64,000 nt of DNA, from NCBI RefSeq assembly GCF_900101125.1, contig NZ_FNFL01000003.1, positions 124,001 to 188,000 of the forward strand. The letters are read 5' to 3'. Origin of the DNA: Sediminibacillus albus (GTDB taxonomy: Bacteria > Bacillota > Bacilli > Bacillales > Amphibacillaceae). How positions within the stretch are numbered: position 1 is the first letter of the stretch; each line of letters starts with the position of its first letter. A program made the position numbers and the translations under genes. This document shows, one piece after another, positions 1 to 10,093 of this stretch. The notes under the pieces are model-generated. The model did not search any database. It saw only the letters and a program-made list of their open reading frames with translations, and was not told the origin of the DNA.

Positions 1-321
1 CAGTACTCCGCCTGCTTTAATAAGTTTTTGAAAGCCTTTTGCTGAAGAAAAAATAGCGGTCTTAACCAATCATATGATTGTAGAGGCCAATATAACTTAT
101 CCTCCCATACATTATATGGTTATAAAAATCAAATTGCAATAATAGCTCTTGTTATCATTCCGCAAATCATCGAGTTGAAAATGGAACAAAAGTTTTCTTT
201 CATATCCTGTTAATTTAGACACTTTTAAGCTCGGTTAAACATGGACTAACGATTTTTGTAGTTCAACACTTTAGTCACTCAGCAATTAGCTTGGATGAAA
301 AGCGAAGGTACGGGAGCGCTT
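1..321. other. Non-coding left edge of window
   Basis: No convincing coding frame or RNA gene is visible on either strand before the terminator of icmF. The stretch is AT-rich. It contains a short palindrome at about 68-80 (AATCATATGATT) with no assigned role. It could be the promoter or leader of a gene lying to the left of the window. Confidence 0.4.
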
Positions 322-360
322 CAAAAACAAAAGGGATGCACGCAAGCGGTAGCATCCCTA
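322..360 (-). terminator. Rho-independent terminator of the icmF operon
   Basis: On the minus strand GGGATGC pairs with GCATCCC (352-358 with 333-339), and a T-rich tract (TTTTGTTTTT) follows at 323-332. It lies 7 bp past the icmF stop codon, as expected for the end of the acyl-CoA operon. Confidence 0.85.
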
Positions 361-366
361 TCAAAA

Positions 367-3300
367 CTACATATTTCTACGATACTGACCGCCAACTTGA
401 TATAGAGCATTGGTTATTTGTCCCAGGCTGGCGACTTTAACTGTTTCCATTAATTCGGCAAAAACATTTCCTCCCGATGAAGCCGTAGTTTTTAATTTTT
501 CTAAAGCAGCTTCTGCTTCATGCTCGTGATTGTCATGGAAGCGTTCCAACTCTTGGATCTGATGTCTTTTTTCCTCCTGAGAAGCACGTGCCAGTTCCAT
601 CGAATCCATCTGGCCAGCCGGAGGATTAGGGTTTAAATAAGTATTCACCCCAATGATCGGCAGCTCGCCAGAGTGCTTTTTCGCCTCATAAAACAGAGAT
701 TCTTCTTGAATTTTACCGCGTTGGTACTGCCTTTCCATGGCGCCTAAAACCCCGCCCCTGTCGTTGATCCGCTCAAACTCCTGCAAAACCGCCTGCTCAA
801 CCATATCTGTTAGCTGGTCGATAATAAATGCCCCTTGAAGAGAGTTTTCATTTTTGGTAAGGCCAAATTCCTTACTGACAATCATTTGAATCGCCATTGC
901 CCTGCGGACGGACTCCTCTGTAGGTGTGGTGATGGCTTCGTCATAGGAATTCGTATGCAGTGAATTGCAATTATCCTGGATAGCTATCAAGGCCTGCAAT
1001 GTTGTCCGGATGTCATTAAAGTCGATTTCCTGGGCATGGAGGGAGCGTCCAGATGTTTGAATATGATATTTCAGCTTCTGGCTTCTTTCATCTGCTCCAT
1101 ATTTATCCCTCATGATAATAGCCCAAATTCTGCGGGCAACACGGCCAATCACCGTGTACTCGGGATCAAGACCATTGGAAAAGAAGAAAGACAGGTTCGG
1201 TGCAAACTTATTTATGTCCATTCCCCTGCTTAAATAATATTCAACATAGGTAAATCCATTGGCTAATGTAAAGGCAAGCTGGGTAATCGGGTTAGCTCCA
1301 GCTTCAGCGATATGATAGCCGGAAATCGAGACAGAATAATAGTTTCTTACCTGGTGGTCGATAAAGTATTGTTGAATATCCCCCATCATTCTGAGTGCAA
1401 ATTCAGTTGAAAAAATACAAGTGTTTTGGCCCTGGTCTTCCTTGAGAATATCGGCTTGGACAGTTCCCCTAACAGTAGCCAACGTTTTCTCCTTAATAGC
1501 ACCAGCTTCTTGATCGGTTGGCTTACGCCCGTTTTCTTCTGTGAATTTTTCCATTTGCTGATCGATAGCTGTATTAAAAAACATGGCCAATATAATTGGA
1601 GCTGGTCCATTAATAGTCATAGAAACAGACGTTTTCGGATCGATTAAATCAAACCCGTCATAAAGCTTTTTCATATCCTCTAAAGTACAAACATTGACTC
1701 CGCTCTCGCCTACTTTCCCATATATATCAGGACGCAGATCCGGGTTTTCTCCATAAAGTGTGACAGAATCGAACGCAGTACTAAGTCTTTTTGCATCATC
1801 GTCTTTTGACAAGTAATGAAAACGGCGGTTCGTTCGTTCCGGGGTTCCTTCTCCAGCGAATTGCCGTTTCGGATCCTCGCCCTTTCGTTTAAAAGGAAAT
1901 ACACCGGCCGTAAATGGAAAGGCACCTGGGACGTTTTCTTTTAATAGCCAGACTAAGCGATCGCCCCAGTCAGCAAATGAAGGGAAAGCCACTTTCGGTA
2001 TTTTTAAACCGGACAAACTCTCGCTGTTAATATCAAGCGTTATTTCTTTTCCGCGAACCGGAAAGGACATCTGATCTTTTTGATAGTTTGCTTTTGTCTC
2101 CTCCCAGGCATCCAGCAATCGTTTGTTTCCAGCCTCAAGCTGCATTTCCTGCTGCTCAAGCAGCTCTTCAATCGGGCCAGTTTGGCTGTCATCAGCGATT
2201 AGTTCCCTGGTGGCCCGCAAATGTTGAATTTTCCTGGCAACCTTTGCTTGATCATCTGCCTTTTCATGATATTTCTTTACATAAGCGGAGATGTCGCGTA
2301 AATAGTGCCTTCTTTCATTTGGAATAATGACATTCTGTTTTTCCACCACATTTACCCTCTCAAAAGAGGTGGTGCTATTCCAGTTATACTCGCTGTTAAG
2401 CTTTTCAATCATTGCAGCAAACAATGTATTAGTCCCAGCATCATTGAATTGGCTTGCAATCGTTCCGAACACAGGGAAGTCTTGTTTATTCTGGTGGAAG
2501 AGCATTCTGCTCCGCTCGTATTGCTTTCGTACCTGGTTTAAGGCATCTTCGGAACCTTTCTGTTCAAACTTATTAATTACAATGAAATCAGCAAAGTCAA
2601 TCATGTCTATCTTTTCTAATTGGGACGGCGCTCCGAATTCCGCTGTCATGACATACATGGATAAATCACAAACATCTGTAATCGCAGCATTCCCCTGGCC
2701 AATCCCGCTTGTTTCGACAATTATAAAATCCATGCCGGCGGCCTTGGCAATTTCAATCACATCCGCAATCGACTTGGATAGCTCGCTGCTCGAATTTCTT
2801 GTTGCCAACGAGCGCATAAAAACTCGATCAGAAAATATCGCATTCATGCGAATTCTATCTCCAAGTAAAGCACCGCCGGTTTTCTTTTTGGTCGGGTCAA
2901 TCGATAAAACCGCTATTTTTTTGTCAGGGATTTCATTGATAAACCGGCGAATCAGTTCATCTGTCAACGAGCTTTTTCCGGCCCCGCCAGTTCCGGTGAT
3001 CCCAAGAACCGGCACCGTGCTTGCCTGTGTATCTTTACAGACTGCCTCTATTGCTGCTGCCTGTTCCGGCTGTGGATGATTTTCCACCACACTTATTAAA
3101 CGGGCCAATGCCTGATGATTAGCAGCGGGCAGCTTTTCAATTTCTTTTTGCAGGTCGACTGGTGGCGCAAAATCACATTCCTCTAGCATTTGATTAATCA
3201 TTCCTTGCAAACCGAAACTGCGGCCGTCTTCCGGAGAGAATATCCTGGCGACACCATAGTCGTGCAATTCCTTTATTTCCCGCGGGATAATAACTCCACC

Positions 3301-3603
3301 GCCGCCACCATACACACGAATATGGCCGGCACCTTTTTCCTTTAATAGGTCGACCATATATTTAAAATACTCTACATGCCCTCCCTGATAAGAAGATATG
3401 GCAATTCCCTGTACATCTTCCTGAATGGCTGCATTGACGATCTCTTCTACGGAACGGTTATGCCCAAGGTGTATCACTTCCGCACCACTTGACTGAAGGA
3501 TACGGCGCATAATATTGATGGAAGCATCATGCCCATCAAATAAACTAGAAGATGTAACGAAACGCACAGGATGAACTGGCTGATAAATTTCTGCTTTTTC
3601 CAT
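367..3603 (-). CDS. icmF: Fused isobutyryl-CoA mutase IcmF (B12-dependent)
   Basis: Interconverts isobutyryl-CoA and n-butyryl-CoA with adenosylcobalamin; some family members also rearrange pivalyl-CoA. Of 1078 residues, about 12-140 form the B12-binding domain (DGHDAS at 23-28, with the axial His25, and a glycine cluster near 99-103). Residues 200-400 form a MeaB-like G-domain (P-loop [12 protein letters not shown] at 201-212; VETSGIG at 296-302). The remainder is the mutase barrel. Phe569 (VFPFKR) and Gln726 (GQNTCIF) occupy the places where methylmalonyl-CoA mutase has Tyr and Arg, which favours an isobutyryl-type substrate. The guanine-specificity motif reads NKFE (344-347) rather than NKxD. 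The ATG follows a GGAAGGGGAG site. It is the last gene of the operon. Confidence 0.95.
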   Translation of the reverse strand: MEKAEIYQPVHPVRFVTSSSLFDGHDASINIMRRILQSSGAEVIHLGHNRSVEEIVNAAIQEDVQGIAISSYQGGHVEYFKYMVDLLKEKGAGHIRVYGGGGGVIIPREIKELHDYGVARIFSPEDGRSFGLQGMINQMLEECDFAPPVDLQKEIEKLPAANHQALARLISVVENHPQPEQAAAIEAVCKDTQASTVPVLGITGTGGAGKSSLTDELIRRFINEIPDKKIAVLSIDPTKKKTGGALLGDRIRMNAIFSDRVFMRSLATRNSSSELSKSIADVIEIAKAAGMDFIIVETSGIGQGNAAITDVCDLSMYVMTAEFGAPSQLEKIDMIDFADFIVINKFEQKGSEDALNQVRKQYERSRMLFHQNKQDFPVFGTIASQFNDAGTNTLFAAMIEKLNSEYNWNSTTSFERVNVVEKQNVIIPNERRHYLRDISAYVKKYHEKADDQAKVARKIQHLRATRELIADDSQTGPIEELLEQQEMQLEAGNKRLLDAWEETKANYQKDQMSFPVRGKEITLDINSESLSGLKIPKVAFPSFADWGDRLVWLLKENVPGAFPFTAGVFPFKRKGEDPKRQFAGEGTPERTNRRFHYLSKDDDAKRLSTAFDSVTLYGENPDLRPDIYGKVGESGVNVCTLEDMKKLYDGFDLIDPKTSVSMTINGPAPIILAMFFNTAIDQQMEKFTEENGRKPTDQEAGAIKEKTLATVRGTVQADILKEDQGQNTCIFSTEFALRMMGDIQQYFIDHQVRNYYSVSISGYHIAEAGANPITQLAFTLANGFTYVEYYLSRGMDINKFAPNLSFFFSNGLDPEYTVIGRVARRIWAIIMRDKYGADERSQKLKYHIQTSGRSLHAQEIDFNDIRTTLQALIAIQDNCNSLHTNSYDEAITTPTEESVRRAMAIQMIVSKEFGLTKNENSLQGAFIIDQLTDMVEQAVLQEFERINDRGGVLGAMERQYQRGKIQEESLFYEAKKHSGELPIIGVNTYLNPNPPAGQMDSMELARASQEEKRHQIQELERFHDNHEHEAEAALEKLKTTASSGGNVFAELMETVKVASLGQITNALYQVGGQYRRNM

Positions 3604-3621
3604 TATACATACTCCCCTTCC

Positions 3622-4272
3622 CTAACTATATTTTGATCCGTTCGCCGCTACCTGCCGCTCAGAAACACCGAGCCCTGCCAGTAAAAAATGGACTTGCCTC
3701 TCTGTATAGGAAGTTATCGTAAAATCTTTTTGCAGCATCCAGCGGCGGAATCCCCACATTTGTCCCTGAATAAAGATATTGTTAGCTATCAGCGAAATGT
3801 CCGACGTTTTAAGCTGGCAAGGTGCACTGTCACTTATCAGATTTTCCAGCATACGGACCATTGCCTTTTCTTTCTTGATCACATATTCCTGCGCTTCTTT
3901 TGACAGCGATTTCATTTCCTGATACATAATAACGACCTCATTTTGCATTTCATCCATAAGGAAAAAGTAAGCACGGACAGCTTCCATTAGATGTTCTGTC
4001 GTTGCATTCTCCGTTACAAAGGCAGCCTCCATCCGAACTTTTACATTTTCATAAATAGAGTCACACACTAGGAACAAAATGTCTTCTTTCGTCCGTATAT
4101 ATTCATAGAGCGTTCCAATGCTAAACCCGGAAGCTTTGGCGATTTCTCTCGTTGTGGTTCGATGAAACCCTTTCTCTTTGAATAAAGCGACGGCCCCCTT
4201 TATCATTTGGTTTCTTCTGTGCTGTATCAGCTTTTCGTCTTTTACAGAGGATGTAACTTTGCTGCTTGTCAT
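3622..4272 (-). CDS. TetR/AcrR-family repressor of the acyl-CoA cluster
   Basis: A 216-residue regulator with an N-terminal helix-turn-helix (about 33-62; TREIAKASGFSIGTLYEYI) and a helical ligand-binding C-terminal domain typical of TetR proteins. The start codon overlaps the meaB stop as ATGA, with a GGGAGGTG site inside meaB, so translation is probably coupled. Its place inside a fatty/branched acyl-CoA operon suggests an acyl-CoA-responsive repressor like B. subtilis FadR. It is not an obvious FadR ortholog by sequence, so the effector is inferred. Likely targets are the palindromes upstream of thlA and fadF described here. Confidence 0.85.
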   Translation of the reverse strand: MTSSKVTSSVKDEKLIQHRRNQMIKGAVALFKEKGFHRTTTREIAKASGFSIGTLYEYIRTKEDILFLVCDSIYENVKVRMEAAFVTENATTEHLMEAVRAYFFLMDEMQNEVVIMYQEMKSLSKEAQEYVIKKEKAMVRMLENLISDSAPCQLKTSDISLIANNIFIQGQMWGFRRWMLQKDFTITSYTERQVHFLLAGLGVSERQVAANGSKYS

Positions 4273-5213
4273 TTACGTTCACCTCCCTGCTTCCATTGAT
4301 AATACCAGTCAAGCGCAAACTGATATGGATCGGCATCAATCGGGTTAATTGATTCCTGGAACTTGGCATCTTTTTTTAAATAATCATCGACCTCACGCCA
4401 AATTTCTTCACGGATTAATTCTTTGATCTCAAGTTCCAACTTTTGGGTCCGTTGATTTTTGCCTTGGTTTGTCTGCTCCAAGAATTGTTTGTGTGCCAGG
4501 ATTTGCTTCCACAATTGATCAATACCTTGATTTTCTGTAGAAACTGTCGAAATAATTGGCGGAGTGAAGCCTTCCTTGTCACTAATCATTAAAAAATCCC
4601 TAAGTAAAATCTTTAATTTATCCACACCGGGTAGATCGGCTTTGTTGACGATAAATAAATCGGCAATCTCCATGATTCCTGCTTTAAATACCTGAAGCAC
4701 ATCCCCGCTATTAGGAGTTAACACTAATGCTGTCGTATCGGCCACTTTCATAATATCTAGCTCCGATTGACCAACGCCTACTGTCTCGACGAGGACGAGA
4801 TCAAAGCCATATGCATCACAAATACGCAGCGTGTCTTTCGTCGCCCGGGCCAATCCGCCCAGACTCCCCCTGGTCGCCATGCTCCTGATAAATACTCCCG
4901 GGTCGGTAAAGTGCTGATTCATTCGAATTCTATCCCCCAAAAGTGCTCCACCGCTGAAAGGGCTAGTCGGATCAACAGCAATGACAGCAATGGTCAGGCC
5001 TTGATTCCGTACATAATGAATCAGGCGGTTTACCAGCGAACTTTTGCCCGCTCCCGGAGCACCTGTGATGCCGACAAAATGAGCGTTTTTCTTGATAGCA
5101 AAAATATCTTTAAGCAGTTTTAATTTATCCGGGTGGTCGTTTTCCACCATAGTAATTGCTTTAGCCAATGCTCTAATGTCCTGTTTTCCGATCTTTTCAG
5201 CTAGAGGATGCAT
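4269..5213 (-). CDS. meaB: MeaB-type GTPase, B12-mutase chaperone
   Basis: A 314-residue G3E/ArgK-family GTPase. Visible motifs are the P-loop GITGAPGAGKSSL (48-60), [15 protein letters not shown] (82-96), VETVGVGQ (143-150) and a canonical NKAD (191-194). MeaB proteins load and protect adenosylcobalamin in methylmalonyl-CoA mutase. No separate mutase genes occur in this window, and the neighbouring IcmF carries its own fused G-domain, so the partner here is unclear: either IcmF itself or a mutase encoded elsewhere. The ATG follows AAAGGAGCC. It ends in a 4-base overlap with the TetR gene. Confidence 0.92.
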   Translation of the reverse strand: MHPLAEKIGKQDIRALAKAITMVENDHPDKLKLLKDIFAIKKNAHFVGITGAPGAGKSSLVNRLIHYVRNQGLTIAVIAVDPTSPFSGGALLGDRIRMNQHFTDPGVFIRSMATRGSLGGLARATKDTLRICDAYGFDLVLVETVGVGQSELDIMKVADTTALVLTPNSGDVLQVFKAGIMEIADLFIVNKADLPGVDKLKILLRDFLMISDKEGFTPPIISTVSTENQGIDQLWKQILAHKQFLEQTNQGKNQRTQKLELEIKELIREEIWREVDDYLKKDAKFQESINPIDADPYQFALDWYYQWKQGGERK

Positions 5214-5315
5214 GGAGATGGCTCCTTTCCAGATATCAGTAACGGGCTGCTTGTGTGACGATGGGCATTACAGGCATGATTCCAGTACTTTTGTTAAGTA
5301 TATAGTTGTTCGGGC

Positions 5316-6458
5316 TTAGGCTTTGGTGAGCATCCGGCCGATAACCAAGCGCTGGATTTCATTTGTTCCTTCATAAATTTGAGTGATCTTAGCATCCCGC
5401 ATATAGCGTTCTACTGGATAATCTTTGGTATAGCCATAACCGCCGAACACCTGGACAGCTTCCGTGGTTATTCTCATCGCGGCATCGCCAGCAAACAATT
5501 TCGACATAGCCGAGGCCTTTCCATAAGGCTGTCCTTGCGATTCGAGCCAGGCAGCCTGGTAAGTTAATAAACGAGCAGCTTCAATGTCAGTTGCCATGTC
5601 TGCAAGCTTAAAGGAAATACCCTGATTTTGAGCGATTGGCTTTCCGAATTGCTCCCGCTCCTTCGCATAATCAACTGAAGCATCAAGGGCCCCTTGGGCT
5701 ATGCCGAGTGCCTGGGCGGCAATCCCATTACGTCCGCCATCCAATGTACTCATCGCAATCTTAAAACCTTCTCCTTCTGTCCCAAGCAAGTTCTCCTTCG
5801 GAATCCGGCAATTTTCAAAAACTAACTCAGTTGTCGGAGAGGAACGAATGCCCAGTTTCTTCTCTTTTTTGCCAAAGGAGAAGCCTTGAAAGCCTTTTTC
5901 AACGATGAAAGCACTAATCCCGCGATGCTTGGCATCCTGGTCTGTTTTAGCAAAAACAATGTAGGTATCCGCAACACCGCCATTGGTAATCCATACTTTG
6001 TTCCCGTTAAGAATATAACTGTCGCCGTCCAGTTTTGCGGTAGTTTTCATGGAGGCTACATCGCTGCCTGCTCCTGGTTCTGATAAAGCATATGCGCCTA
6101 GTTTTTCCCCTCTTGCCAGCTCGGCGAGATAGGTTTGTTTTTGGTTTTCAGATCCATACTTAAACAACGGCCAGCTCGCCAGTGATATATGTGCCGACAA
6201 AGTAACACCAGTAGAGGCGCAGACACGTGATAGTTCCTCAACAGCAATCACATAACTGACAAAATCAGAACCAATACCGCCATATTCCTCCGGCCAGGGT
6301 ATTCCAGCCAACCCGAGCTCAGCCATTTTGTCAAAAATTTCCCGGTCAAACCTTTCTTCTTCGTCCCGTTCAGCTGCTGTGGGCTCCACTTCTTTCTTAG
6401 CAAAATCCCTTACCATTTTTCTCAGCATTTCCTGTTCATCTGTTAATTGAAAGTCCAT
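5316..6458 (-). CDS. Acyl-CoA dehydrogenase (short/branched chain type)
   Basis: A 380-residue FAD-dependent acyl-CoA dehydrogenase that introduces the alpha-beta double bond and passes electrons to ETF. Family signatures are [10 protein letters not shown] and, near the C-terminus, [10 protein letters not shown], in which Glu363 is the expected catalytic base. Length and architecture match the butyryl-CoA/isobutyryl-CoA dehydrogenase group (B. subtilis AcdA/MmgC-like). It lies 32 bp downstream of a paralogous dehydrogenase and just upstream of meaB, in one transcription unit. The exact chain-length preference cannot be read from the sequence. Confidence 0.92.
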   Translation of the reverse strand: MDFQLTDEQEMLRKMVRDFAKKEVEPTAAERDEEERFDREIFDKMAELGLAGIPWPEEYGGIGSDFVSYVIAVEELSRVCASTGVTLSAHISLASWPLFKYGSENQKQTYLAELARGEKLGAYALSEPGAGSDVASMKTTAKLDGDSYILNGNKVWITNGGVADTYIVFAKTDQDAKHRGISAFIVEKGFQGFSFGKKEKKLGIRSSPTTELVFENCRIPKENLLGTEGEGFKIAMSTLDGGRNGIAAQALGIAQGALDASVDYAKEREQFGKPIAQNQGISFKLADMATDIEAARLLTYQAAWLESQGQPYGKASAMSKLFAGDAAMRITTEAVQVFGGYGYTKDYPVERYMRDAKITQIYEGTNEIQRLVIGRMLTKA

Positions 6459-6490
6459 TGTTAGCTCCCCCTTTATCTCTTTTAAGCGTA

Positions 6491-7633
6491 TTAAGCTCGT
6501 AAAATATGTTTTCCAATCACCATATGTTGAATTTCGCTCGTTCCTTCGTAAATTTCACAAATTTTGGCATCCCGGAATAGCCGTTCAACGGGATAATCTT
6601 TGGTGTATCCGTACCCGCCAAAAATTTGCACAGCTTCGATAGCAGCTTTTACAGCTGTTTTTGAAGCCATCAGCTTAGCCATCGATGCTTGTTTGCCACA
6701 ATCTTTTCCTTCAGTCCGCATGAAGGCAGCCTGATAGGTTAATAGTTTTGCCGCTTCTACTTCTGTAGCCATGTCAGCCAATTTGAAAGAGATTGCCTGC
6801 TGATTGGCAATTGGACCGCCAAACTGTTCTCGTTCTTTCGCATAAACCGTCGAATAGGACAACGCAGCTTCTGCAATCCCGAGTGACTGGGCTGCAATGC
6901 CGATACGCCCAGCATTAAGGTTGGCCATCGCAATCTTAAATCCATCGCCTTCGCTGCCAAGCAGCTGCTCTTTTGATACGTGACACTCTTCAAAATTAAG
7001 CTGAACTGTACTGGACCCATGCAGGCCCATTTTCTTTTCTTTTTTGCCAACAGTCAGGCCAGGGGTGCCTTTTTCTACAATAAACGAGCTTACCCCTTTA
7101 TAGCCGCCTTCCTGGCTGGTACGGGCGAAAACAATATACGTATCTGCATACCCGCCATTGGTGATAAACATTTTGGTTCCTTGAAGAACATAACCCTCCG
7201 CGGTCGGCTTTGCAGACATCTTTAAATTGGATGCATCTGACCCTGCTCCTGGCTCAGTCAAAGCAAACGCTCCTAAATACTGACCAGAAGCCAGCTTTGG
7301 TAAGTATTTTTGTTTTTGTTGTTCATTCCCAAAATACAAAATCGGATTGGTTCCAACCGATGTGTGCACCGATAAAATCACGCCGACGGTGGCGCTTACT
7401 TTGGAAAGCTCATGTAATGTAATAATATAGGAAATGTAATCCATCCCACTGCCGCGATACTTTTCCGGGATCGGAACGCCCATCAGTCCTAACTGGCCCA
7501 TCCTTTTTATTATCTCTTCCGGAAAACGATCCTCCGCTTCCATACGCGGCACAGCAGCTGCTACTTCTTTCTCAGCGAAATCTTTTACCATTTTCCTTAT
7601 CATTTGCTGTTCATCGGTAAATGTAAACCTCAT
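6491..7633 (-). CDS. Acyl-CoA dehydrogenase, second paralogue
   Basis: A 380-residue FAD enzyme of the same family as its downstream neighbour, but clearly diverged. The signatures are [10 protein letters not shown] and [10 protein letters not shown] with catalytic Glu363. Two tandem dehydrogenases beside IcmF suggest that one acts on a branched acyl-CoA such as isobutyryl-CoA and the other on butyryl-CoA, but which does which is inference. The start is set by AAAGGAGGCGGGAAC immediately before the ATG. It lies 27 bp downstream of the 3-hydroxybutyryl-CoA dehydrogenase gene. Confidence 0.92.
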   Translation of the reverse strand: MRFTFTDEQQMIRKMVKDFAEKEVAAAVPRMEAEDRFPEEIIKRMGQLGLMGVPIPEKYRGSGMDYISYIITLHELSKVSATVGVILSVHTSVGTNPILYFGNEQQKQKYLPKLASGQYLGAFALTEPGAGSDASNLKMSAKPTAEGYVLQGTKMFITNGGYADTYIVFARTSQEGGYKGVSSFIVEKGTPGLTVGKKEKKMGLHGSSTVQLNFEECHVSKEQLLGSEGDGFKIAMANLNAGRIGIAAQSLGIAEAALSYSTVYAKEREQFGGPIANQQAISFKLADMATEVEAAKLLTYQAAFMRTEGKDCGKQASMAKLMASKTAVKAAIEAVQIFGGYGYTKDYPVERLFRDAKICEIYEGTSEIQHMVIGKHILRA

Positions 7634-7660
7634 GTTCCCGCCTCCTTTGATTAAGCAGTC

Positions 7661-8518
7661 TTAATCATTTGTGTATTCATAGAAGCCCCGGCCGGACTTT
7701 TTGCCAAGCCAGCCTGCTTTAACGTACTTTCGCAAGAGCGGACATGGGCGATATTTACTATCAGCAAATCCTTCATGAAGTACCTCCATAATATATAAAC
7801 ATGTATCCAGGCCAATAAAATCCGCTAACTGGAGGGGGCCCATCGGGTGATTCATGCCTAGTTTCATGACGGTGTCAATATCTTCAGGAGAAGATACACC
7901 TTCATATACAGCGTAAATAGCTTCATTTATCATCGGCATAAGAATCCGGTTAGCGGCAAATCCAGGATAATCCTGTACTTCCACAGGAGTTTTAGCCAGT
8001 TTTTCTGTCATTTGTTTAATGGCTTGAAATGTTTGCTCACTAGTCTGAAGTCCGCGGATTATTTCTACCAGCTTCATTACTGGTACCGGATTCATAAAAT
8101 GCATGCCAATCACTTGGTCGGGACGATTTGTTACAGCTGCTATTTCTGTAATCGGCAAAGAGGACGTATTGGTTGCCAATATTGCATGGGCAGGAGCATG
8201 ATAATCTAATTCCTTAAAAACCTTTGTTTTAATACCAAGGTTTTCAACTGCAGCTTCTATAGCTAAGTCGCATAACCTCACCTCTGATATATCGGTGGTC
8301 TTATTGAGCTTGGTTAAAGCTGACTGCCTGGCTTCGCCCGACAGCCTGCCTTTCTCCAAAGCCCGGTTCAACCGTTTCTCTATACCTGAGACACCGTTTT
8401 CCAAAGAATCCTCCGACACATCGTAAAGCAAAACCTCTAATCCTGCCTGGGCACAAACTTGGGCAATTCCCGAGCCCATTTGACCGGCGCCGACGACCAT
8501 TACCTTTTTAATTTCCAT
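7661..8518 (-). CDS. 3-hydroxybutyryl-CoA dehydrogenase
   Basis: A 285-residue NAD(P)-dependent enzyme that converts 3-hydroxybutyryl-CoA to acetoacetyl-CoA (MmgB/Hbd family). The N-terminal Rossmann fold shows GAGQMG at 10-15. The catalytic His140 is in GMHFMNPVPVMKLVE. The C-terminal helical domain carries NRILMPMINEA. It supplies the thiolase encoded upstream; no enoyl-CoA hydratase linking it to the dehydrogenases is present in the window. It is separated from thlA by a 354-bp spacer filled with two kinds of repeats. Confidence 0.93.
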   Translation of the reverse strand: MEIKKVMVVGAGQMGSGIAQVCAQAGLEVLLYDVSEDSLENGVSGIEKRLNRALEKGRLSGEARQSALTKLNKTTDISEVRLCDLAIEAAVENLGIKTKVFKELDYHAPAHAILATNTSSLPITEIAAVTNRPDQVIGMHFMNPVPVMKLVEIIRGLQTSEQTFQAIKQMTEKLAKTPVEVQDYPGFAANRILMPMINEAIYAVYEGVSSPEDIDTVMKLGMNHPMGPLQLADFIGLDTCLYIMEVLHEGFADSKYRPCPLLRKYVKAGWLGKKSGRGFYEYTND

Positions 8519-8560
8519 TAGCTTTCACCTTTCTATATATACGTCTATGTTTTTATCATT

Positions 8561-8681
8561 CCGAGCGGAAGTGGAACGACTTTCCTCTGAAGCTGATCAA
8601 CTCTGAATCAAAGTAGAGCGACTTCGGCGGTAAGTGGATCAATTCCTGATAGAAGTAGAGCGACCTCGGTTGAAAGCCGGA
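8561..8681. repeat. Degenerate ~21-bp tandem repeat with GAGCGAC core (array 1)
   Basis: On the plus strand about six units of 20-22 bp run head to tail, each beginning AGTRGA or similar and containing GAACGAC/GAGCGAC or a decayed form (unit starts near 8570, 8591, 8611, 8633, 8654 and 8674). It lies between hbd and thlA, next to a composite repeat. The same unit recurs at 37133-37285, so it is a dispersed family and not a local slip. No coding frame is supported. Confidence 0.6.
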
Positions 8682-8872
8682 GCCGTCCACTCCCCCGCGT
8701 TGCTGAACGGGCATTTTCGCTTTTCTTTGGCTAGCTTCTATGCCCACCAACTTGGGGACTTCCTGCTCCTCTGTTCGATAAGTCAACATCGTCGCGTTGC
8801 TCCGTGTTTCCTTTATCTCCTGCGGAGCCGTCCACTCCCCGAGTTGCTGAACGGGCATTTTCGCTTTTCTTA
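8682..8872. repeat. Composite intergenic repeat, copy A, abutting the thlA stop
   Basis: Two near-identical direct repeats (about 8682-8728 and 8825-8871, sharing GAACGGGCATTTTCGC) flank a ~75-bp centre. The centre (about 8760-8836) is roughly 91% identical by hand to the centre of the element at 14239-14421. The outer edge touches the TAG stop of thlA, exactly as the other copy touches argS. The minus-strand translation (MPVQQ...) looks like a repeat-derived spurious frame and is not annotated. Confidence 0.75.
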
Positions 8873-10051
8873 CTACTCCACTTCAAGGAGGATGGCGTCG
8901 CCTTGGCCGCCTCCGCTGCAGATTGCTGCGATTCCTAACCCGCCTCCTCTTCGTTTTAATTCGTGGATCAGTGTAAGGATAATCCGTGCCCCACTGGCTC
9001 CGATTGGATGTCCTAAGGCTACTGCTCCTCCGTTGACATTCACTTTGTCCAAGTCTAGTCCCGCGATTTTACTGCTTGCCAGTGATACGGCAGCAAATGC
9101 TTCATTAACTTCGAATAAGTCGATGTCAGCTAGGGATTTTCCTGATTTTTTTAATAGCGCATTAATGACAAGTCCCGGGGTTTGCGGGAAGTCTTGAGCT
9201 TCTACGGCAATTTCCTGGTGTGAGAGAATTTTAGCCATTGGCGCCAATCCTTCACGGCTTGCTCTATCCCCGGACATTAACAACATTGCACAAGCCCCGT
9301 CATTAACTCCCGGAGCGTTTCCTGCTGTAATTGTTCCACCTTTATCAAAAACAGGCCTTAATTTAGCAAGGGCTTCGATAGTGGTTTCCTTTCGTGGTGC
9401 TTCATCCTGCTCTATCACTAACGGCTCTCCTTTTCTCTGCACAATTTCCACTGGTATGATTTCGTCCGCAAATATTCCTTTTTCTATTGCCTGGACTGCC
9501 CTCTGCTGGCTGCGATATGCCCATTGATCCTGATCCTCTCTGGTTATCCCTAATTGATTAGCGGTTAAATTACCATAAGAGCCCATATGGACCCCTTCAA
9601 AAGAACAGGTTAAACCGTCATGAATCATCATATCCTTGACCTTCTGGTCCCCCATTCGAAAACCAAATCTAGCTTTTGGCATAAAATATGGGGCATTGCT
9701 CATACTCTCCATTCCTCCAGCAATAATAATACCTTCCTCGCCAAGCCGAATCAGCTGGTCAGCTAACGTTACACTGCGCATCCCCGAGGCACATACTTTA
9801 TTGATGGTTTCCGTTTTTACCCGCCACGGAATGCCTGCCTCCCTTGCTGCCTGCCGGGAAGGAAGTTGGCCTTGCCCCCCTTGAAGGACCGTTCCCATAA
9901 TTACTTCATCCAGCTTTTCAGAATCTATCCCGCTCCGCTGTATTGCAGCCTGGATAGCTCTTCCTCCAAGCTGTGCAGCAGTTAAAGGACTAAGAGTGCC
10001 TCCTAATTTCCCAAATGGCGTTCTGGCTCCTGAAACAATGACTGTATTCAC
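8873..10051 (-). CDS. Acetyl-CoA acetyltransferase (thiolase)
   Basis: A 392-residue thiolase that cleaves acetoacetyl-CoA to two acetyl-CoA (MmgA/AtoB/ThlA family). The active-site residues are the nucleophile Cys87 (NKVCASGM), His348 (GHPIGASGAR) and Cys378 (ICSGGGQGD). The start is GTG, preceded by AAGGAAGGGG about 10 bases upstream. It is the first gene of the minus-strand cluster that runs through icmF. Upstream lie a perfect cre match and a palindromic operator candidate, the layout expected of a catabolite-repressed mmg-like operon. Confidence 0.94.
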   Translation of the reverse strand: MNTVIVSGARTPFGKLGGTLSPLTAAQLGGRAIQAAIQRSGIDSEKLDEVIMGTVLQGGQGQLPSRQAAREAGIPWRVKTETINKVCASGMRSVTLADQLIRLGEEGIIIAGGMESMSNAPYFMPKARFGFRMGDQKVKDMMIHDGLTCSFEGVHMGSYGNLTANQLGITREDQDQWAYRSQQRAVQAIEKGIFADEIIPVEIVQRKGEPLVIEQDEAPRKETTIEALAKLRPVFDKGGTITAGNAPGVNDGACAMLLMSGDRASREGLAPMAKILSHQEIAVEAQDFPQTPGLVINALLKKSGKSLADIDLFEVNEAFAAVSLASSKIAGLDLDKVNVNGGAVALGHPIGASGARIILTLIHELKRRGGGLGIAAICSGGGQGDAILLEVE

Positions 10052-10071
10052 TATCGTCCATCCCCTTCCTT

Positions 10072-10085
10072 TGATAACGCTTTCA
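10072..10085 (-). promoter_or_regulatory. CcpA-binding cre site upstream of thlA
   Basis: On the minus strand the site reads TGAAAGCGTTATCA and matches the cre consensus TGWAANCGNTNWCA at every position. It is centred about 27 bp upstream of the GTG start. Carbon-catabolite repression of the acyl-CoA operon is the natural reading; the B. subtilis mmg operon is regulated this way. Confidence 0.75.
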
Positions 10086-10093
10086 TTTTGTTC

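Noticed and set aside
2327-3079. A 250-residue plus-strand frame opposite icmF
   Set aside because: It is antisense to the highly conserved G-domain of IcmF and has no recognisable family or ribosome binding site.
8556-8858. A 100-residue minus-strand frame through the repeats between hbd and thlA
   Set aside because: It is made of translated repeat DNA (both flanks give the same peptide MPVQQ), has no ribosome binding site, and continues through the tandem array.
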